Of a DNA stretch of 64,000 nucleotides, positions 61,272-64,000 are shown one piece after another. Both the position numbers and the translations under genes were made by a program. Location of the stretch: positions 124,001-188,000 of the forward strand of contig NZ_QWLV01000004.1 in NCBI RefSeq assembly GCF_003515075.1. Direction: 5' to 3'. The stretch is from Sphingomonas gilva. GTDB lineage: Bacteria; Pseudomonadota; Alphaproteobacteria; Sphingomonadales; Sphingomonadaceae. The first letter of the stretch is position 1. Each line of letters opens with the position of its first letter. The notes under the pieces were generated by a model that saw nothing but the letters and a program-made list of their open reading frames with translations, had not been told where the DNA came from and ran no database searches.

Positions 61272-62179
61272 TCGACCGCCGCACGCTGATCGGCGGCGGC
61301 GTGACGCTGGGCGTGGCGGCGCGGCTGCCCGCGGCGCAGTCGCCCGGCGAGACGATCGCGCTCTGGCCGAACCAGGCCCCGGGCGGCGAAGGGGTGACGG
61401 TGACGCAGCGCGAGATCCCGCGCTCGGCCGATGGTCCGGCGGACGACACCGCCTTTCTTCACGTCACTCGCCCGCAGCTGACGCTGGCGCGCCCGGCCAA
61501 GCCCAACGGCGCGGCGCTGATGCTGATTCCCGGCGGGGGCTATATCCGCGTCGCGATCGGGCGGGGCGGGCGAGCGTTGGCGCAGCATTTCGCCGATGCG
61601 GGCTTCCATACCTACACGCTGCTCTATCGCCTGCCGGGCGACGGCTGGGCGGCCGGGCCGAACGCACCGCTGCAGGACGCGCAGAGGGCGCTGCGCCTGA
61701 TCCGGGCGCGTGCCCGGCGGGAGGGCTATGATCCGGCGCGGATCGGGGCTCTGGGCTTCTCGGCGGGCGGACATGTCGCGGCGCGGTTGGCGACCGTCGA
61801 GACCTCCGCCTATGCCGCTCAGGACAGCGCAGATGCGATGCCGTTGGGCTTGAAGGCGGCGGGACTGCTCTACCCGGTGATCCTGACCGACGGTCCGCAC
61901 GCGCATGGGACGTCGCGGCGTGAACTGATCGACAAGAACCCAGCAGCCGAAAATGTTGCCGGCAACGCCGCGGTCTCCCGGAACACACCGCCGACCTTTC
62001 TGGCTCACGCGCTGGACGATCGCGTCGTGCCGCCAGAAAACAGCCTCGCGATGCTTGGCGCGCTGAGGGCGGCCAAGGTTCCCGCCGAATGCCACCTGTT
62101 CGAAAAGGGCGACCATGGGCTAGGCCTGGAGTCCTGGTCGGACCTGTTCCTCGGCTGGGCCCGCCGTCACGGGCTATGA
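61262..62179 (+). CDS. Alpha/beta-hydrolase, acetylesterase-like
   Basis: The 305-residue protein starts MSLIDRRTLIGGG, a twin-arginine-like signal. The hydrolase fold has oxyanion region LIPGGGYIRVAIGRGG, nucleophile GFSAGGHVAARLA, Asp in AHALDDRVVPPE and His in FEKGDHGLG. This pattern is common in xylan/pectin acetylesterases of carbohydrate loci. It overlaps the CE12 gene by 10 bases and lutA by 4. De-esterification of pectic fragments is inferred. Confidence 0.82.
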   Translation: MSLIDRRTLIGGGVTLGVAARLPAAQSPGETIALWPNQAPGGEGVTVTQREIPRSADGPADDTAFLHVTRPQLTLARPAKPNGAALMLIPGGGYIRVAIGRGGRALAQHFADAGFHTYTLLYRLPGDGWAAGPNAPLQDAQRALRLIRARARREGYDPARIGALGFSAGGHVAARLATVETSAYAAQDSADAMPLGLKAAGLLYPVILTDGPHAHGTSRRELIDKNPAAENVAGNAAVSRNTPPTFLAHALDDRVVPPENSLAMLGALRAAKVPAECHLFEKGDHGLGLESWSDLFLGWARRHGL

Positions 62180-62940
62180 CGCCCGCAAGCTCCCCTCGCG
62201 TCGCGCTGTTCGTCACCTGCCTGGTCGATCTGATCCGCCCGCGCATCGGCTTCGCCGCGCTCCGCGCGCTGGAGGCGGCGGGATGCGAGGTGGTGGCGCC
62301 CGAGGGGCAGACCTGCTGCGGTCAGCCAGCGCTCAACTCGGGGGACCGCGACTCCGCCGTAGCATTGGCGAAGAGCACCATCGCCGCGCTCGAGGGACAC
62401 GATCATGTCGTCGTGCCCTCGGGATCGTGCGCGGCGACGATCCGCGAACACTATCCCGAGCTCCTGGCCGACGATCCCGACTGGCGCGAGCGCGCCGTTG
62501 GCCTAGCGGAGCGGACATGGGAGGTGCTCGCCTATCTCGACGAGGTGCGCGGCTGGCGCCCCGATACCGTGTGCGCCGCCACCGCGGTCTATCATGACAG
62601 CTGCTCGGGTCTGCGCGAACTGGGAATCAAGACGCAACCGAGACGGCTGCTCGCAGGCGTCGACGGGCTCGCACTGGTCCCCCTCGCCGGAGAAGAAACC
62701 TGCTGCGGCTTCGGCGGCACCTTTTGCGTCAAATATCCCGCCATCTCCAACGCGATCGTCGAGGAGAAGGCCGACGCGATCGAGGCGAGCGGGGCGGAAT
62801 TGCTGCTCGCGGGCGATCTCGGCTGCCTGATGAACATGGCGGGCAAGCTCCATCGGCGCGGATCGAAGGTGCGCGCGTTCCACGCCGTTGAGCTGCTCGC
62901 CGGGATGGGCGACGGCTCCGCGATTGGCGAGGAGGGATGA
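62176..62940 (+). CDS. lutA: L-lactate oxidation protein LutA
   Basis: The 254-residue protein has two CCG (cysteine-rich) domains: PEGQTCCGQPALNSGD in the first half and EETCCGFGGTFCVKYP in the second, as in LutA/YkgE. With LutB and LutC it oxidises L-lactate to pyruvate. It overlaps the esterase stop (ATGA) and is followed by lutB. In this locus it should consume the lactate made by the diketo-hydrolase step. Confidence 0.93.
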   Translation: MTPASSPRVALFVTCLVDLIRPRIGFAALRALEAAGCEVVAPEGQTCCGQPALNSGDRDSAVALAKSTIAALEGHDHVVVPSGSCAATIREHYPELLADDPDWRERAVGLAERTWEVLAYLDEVRGWRPDTVCAATAVYHDSCSGLRELGIKTQPRRLLAGVDGLALVPLAGEETCCGFGGTFCVKYPAISNAIVEEKADAIEASGAELLLAGDLGCLMNMAGKLHRRGSKVRAFHAVELLAGMGDGSAIGEEG

Positions 62941-64000
62941 GCTTCATCGACCGCGCGGCGGCGGCGCTGGCCGATCCGGTGCTCAAGACCGCCGTCGAAC
63001 GCACCGCCGGCACCGCCGAGGCGAATCGCGCGGTGGCGGTGGAGGCGTTCCCTGACTTTGCCGCGGCCCGGGCGCGGGCGGCGGCGATCAAGGATCACGT
63101 CATTGCCAATCTGGGCGAATATCTGGAGCGGTTCGAGGCGAACGCGGTAGCGGCCGGCGCACGCGTCCACTGGGCGGGGACCGCCGATGAGGCCTGCGCG
63201 ATCGTCGTCGACATCTGCCGCGCGGCGGGCGCGAAGACCGTCGCCCGTTCCAAATCAATGCTCGGCGAGGAGATCGGTTTGCCGCACGCCCTCGCCGAGG
63301 CGGGAATCGAGCGGATCGAGACCGATCTTGCCGAACACATCATCCAGCTCGCCGACGAGCCCCCTTCGCACATCGTCTGGCCGGCGATGCACAAGACGCG
63401 CGACCAGGTCTCCGCGCTGTTTCGCCGGCACCACGCATCGCCGCACGAGGACGAGAGCATCGCCGCGATGGCGGAGAGTGCGCGGCGTCATCTGCGCGAA
63501 CGCATGCTGGGGGCCGATATCGGCATCTCTGGCGCGAACTTCCTGGTCGCCGACACGGGCGCGGTGTGCACCGTCACCAACGAGGGCAATGCCGAGCTGT
63601 CGCTGGTGCCGCCGCGCGTCCACATCGTCACCGCGGGGATCGAGAAGCTGGTGCCCTCAATGGGGCATGCGGTGCATATGCTCAGGATGCTGGCGCGTTC
63701 CGCGACGGGCGCGGCGCTCACTCAATACACCACCTTCTACTCCGGGCCGAAGCGTGCGGACGACGCCGACGGACCGGAGGAGATGCACATCGTGCTGGTG
63801 GACAACGGCCGCACCGCGATGCGCGAAGAGGGTCTCGCCGAGATGCTGCGCTGCATCCGCTGCGGCGCGTGCATGAACCATTGCGTGGTGTTCCGCCAGA
63901 TCGGCGGCCACGCCTATGGCGGCACCTATCCCGGGCCGATGGGAGCGGTGCTGACCCCGGCGCTAAGCGGCCTCGCCGCCAATCGCGATCTGCCCCAGGC
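62937..64000 (+). CDS. lutB: L-lactate oxidation iron-sulfur protein LutB (3' end outside window)
   Basis: ATG 62937 overlaps the lutA stop (ATGA), and the frame stays open to the window edge, giving the first 354 residues. It has VARSKSMLGEEIGLPHALAE, the LUD-type core GISGANFLVADTGAVCTVTN and EGNAELSLVPPRVHIV, and then a 4Fe-4S cluster motif CIRCGACMNHC near residue 310. This is the LutB pattern. A lutC gene would be expected next but is beyond the end. Confidence 0.93.
   Translation, partial: MSFIDRAAAALADPVLKTAVERTAGTAEANRAVAVEAFPDFAAARARAAAIKDHVIANLGEYLERFEANAVAAGARVHWAGTADEACAIVVDICRAAGAKTVARSKSMLGEEIGLPHALAEAGIERIETDLAEHIIQLADEPPSHIVWPAMHKTRDQVSALFRRHHASPHEDESIAAMAESARRHLRERMLGADIGISGANFLVADTGAVCTVTNEGNAELSLVPPRVHIVTAGIEKLVPSMGHAVHMLRMLARSATGAALTQYTTFYSGPKRADDADGPEEMHIVLVDNGRTAMREEGLAEMLRCIRCGACMNHCVVFRQIGGHAYGGTYPGPMGAVLTPALSGLAANRDLPQ

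Overview
The window is a high-GC chromosomal segment whose gene content and protein features point to a sphingomonad-type alphaproteobacterium (Sphingomonas or close relative). The signs are TonB-dependent receptors without SusD partners, an alphaproteobacterial GAAC-N7-GAAC LexA box before an imuA-imuB-dnaE2 cassette, PstC/PstA subunits with extra periplasmic sequence, and an L-rhamnose pathway of the kind described from Sphingomonas. No tRNA, rRNA, phage, transposase or CRISPR array was seen.

Region 1 (1-5.8 kb) holds housekeeping and unassigned genes: an AhpD-like peroxidase, a TauE/SafE exporter, serine O-acetyltransferase coupled to a DUF2794 protein, a multi-pass membrane protein, a short-chain dehydrogenase and a small secreted protein. 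Several intergenic palindromic repeats separate them.

Region 2 (5.8-13.8 kb, minus strand) is a phosphate-starvation operon, gph-phoR-pstS-pstC-pstA-pstB-phoU-phoB, with a triple Pho-box-like repeat inside the 3' end of phoR. Region 3 (13.9-25 kb, mostly plus) carries glmU and glmS split by a DUF433/DUF5615 toxin-antitoxin-like pair, pcm, a CsaA-like protein and the SOS mutasome imuA-imuB-dnaE2.

Region 4 (25-64 kb) is a large pectin (rhamnogalacturonan-I) utilisation locus. It has two TonB-dependent receptors; a GH53 galactanase; PL26-like and PL11 rhamnogalacturonan lyases; two CE12-type acetylesterases; two GH28 enzymes; GH35, GH105, GH115 and two GH43-like enzymes; a PL22 oligogalacturonate lyase; and a GPH-family symporter. 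It then runs into a complete non-phosphorylated L-rhamnose pathway: mutarotase, RhaT, rhamnose 1-dehydrogenase, lactonase, rhamnonate dehydratase, KDR 4-dehydrogenase and diketo-deoxyrhamnonate hydrolase. The pathway yields pyruvate and L-lactate, and lutA-lutB for L-lactate oxidation lie at the end (lutB is cut by the window edge). One IclR-type regulator sits divergently from the rhamnose operon. Polymer is thus predicted to be cut outside or in the periplasm, imported, split to rhamnose plus unsaturated galacturonate, and rhamnose oxidised fully within one locus.

A 13-base element close to CACATTATGGGAT precedes three of the plus-strand transcription units in this locus, and other palindromes lie before the first receptor gene and between rhmD and the regulator. 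These are the main candidates for new regulatory sites.
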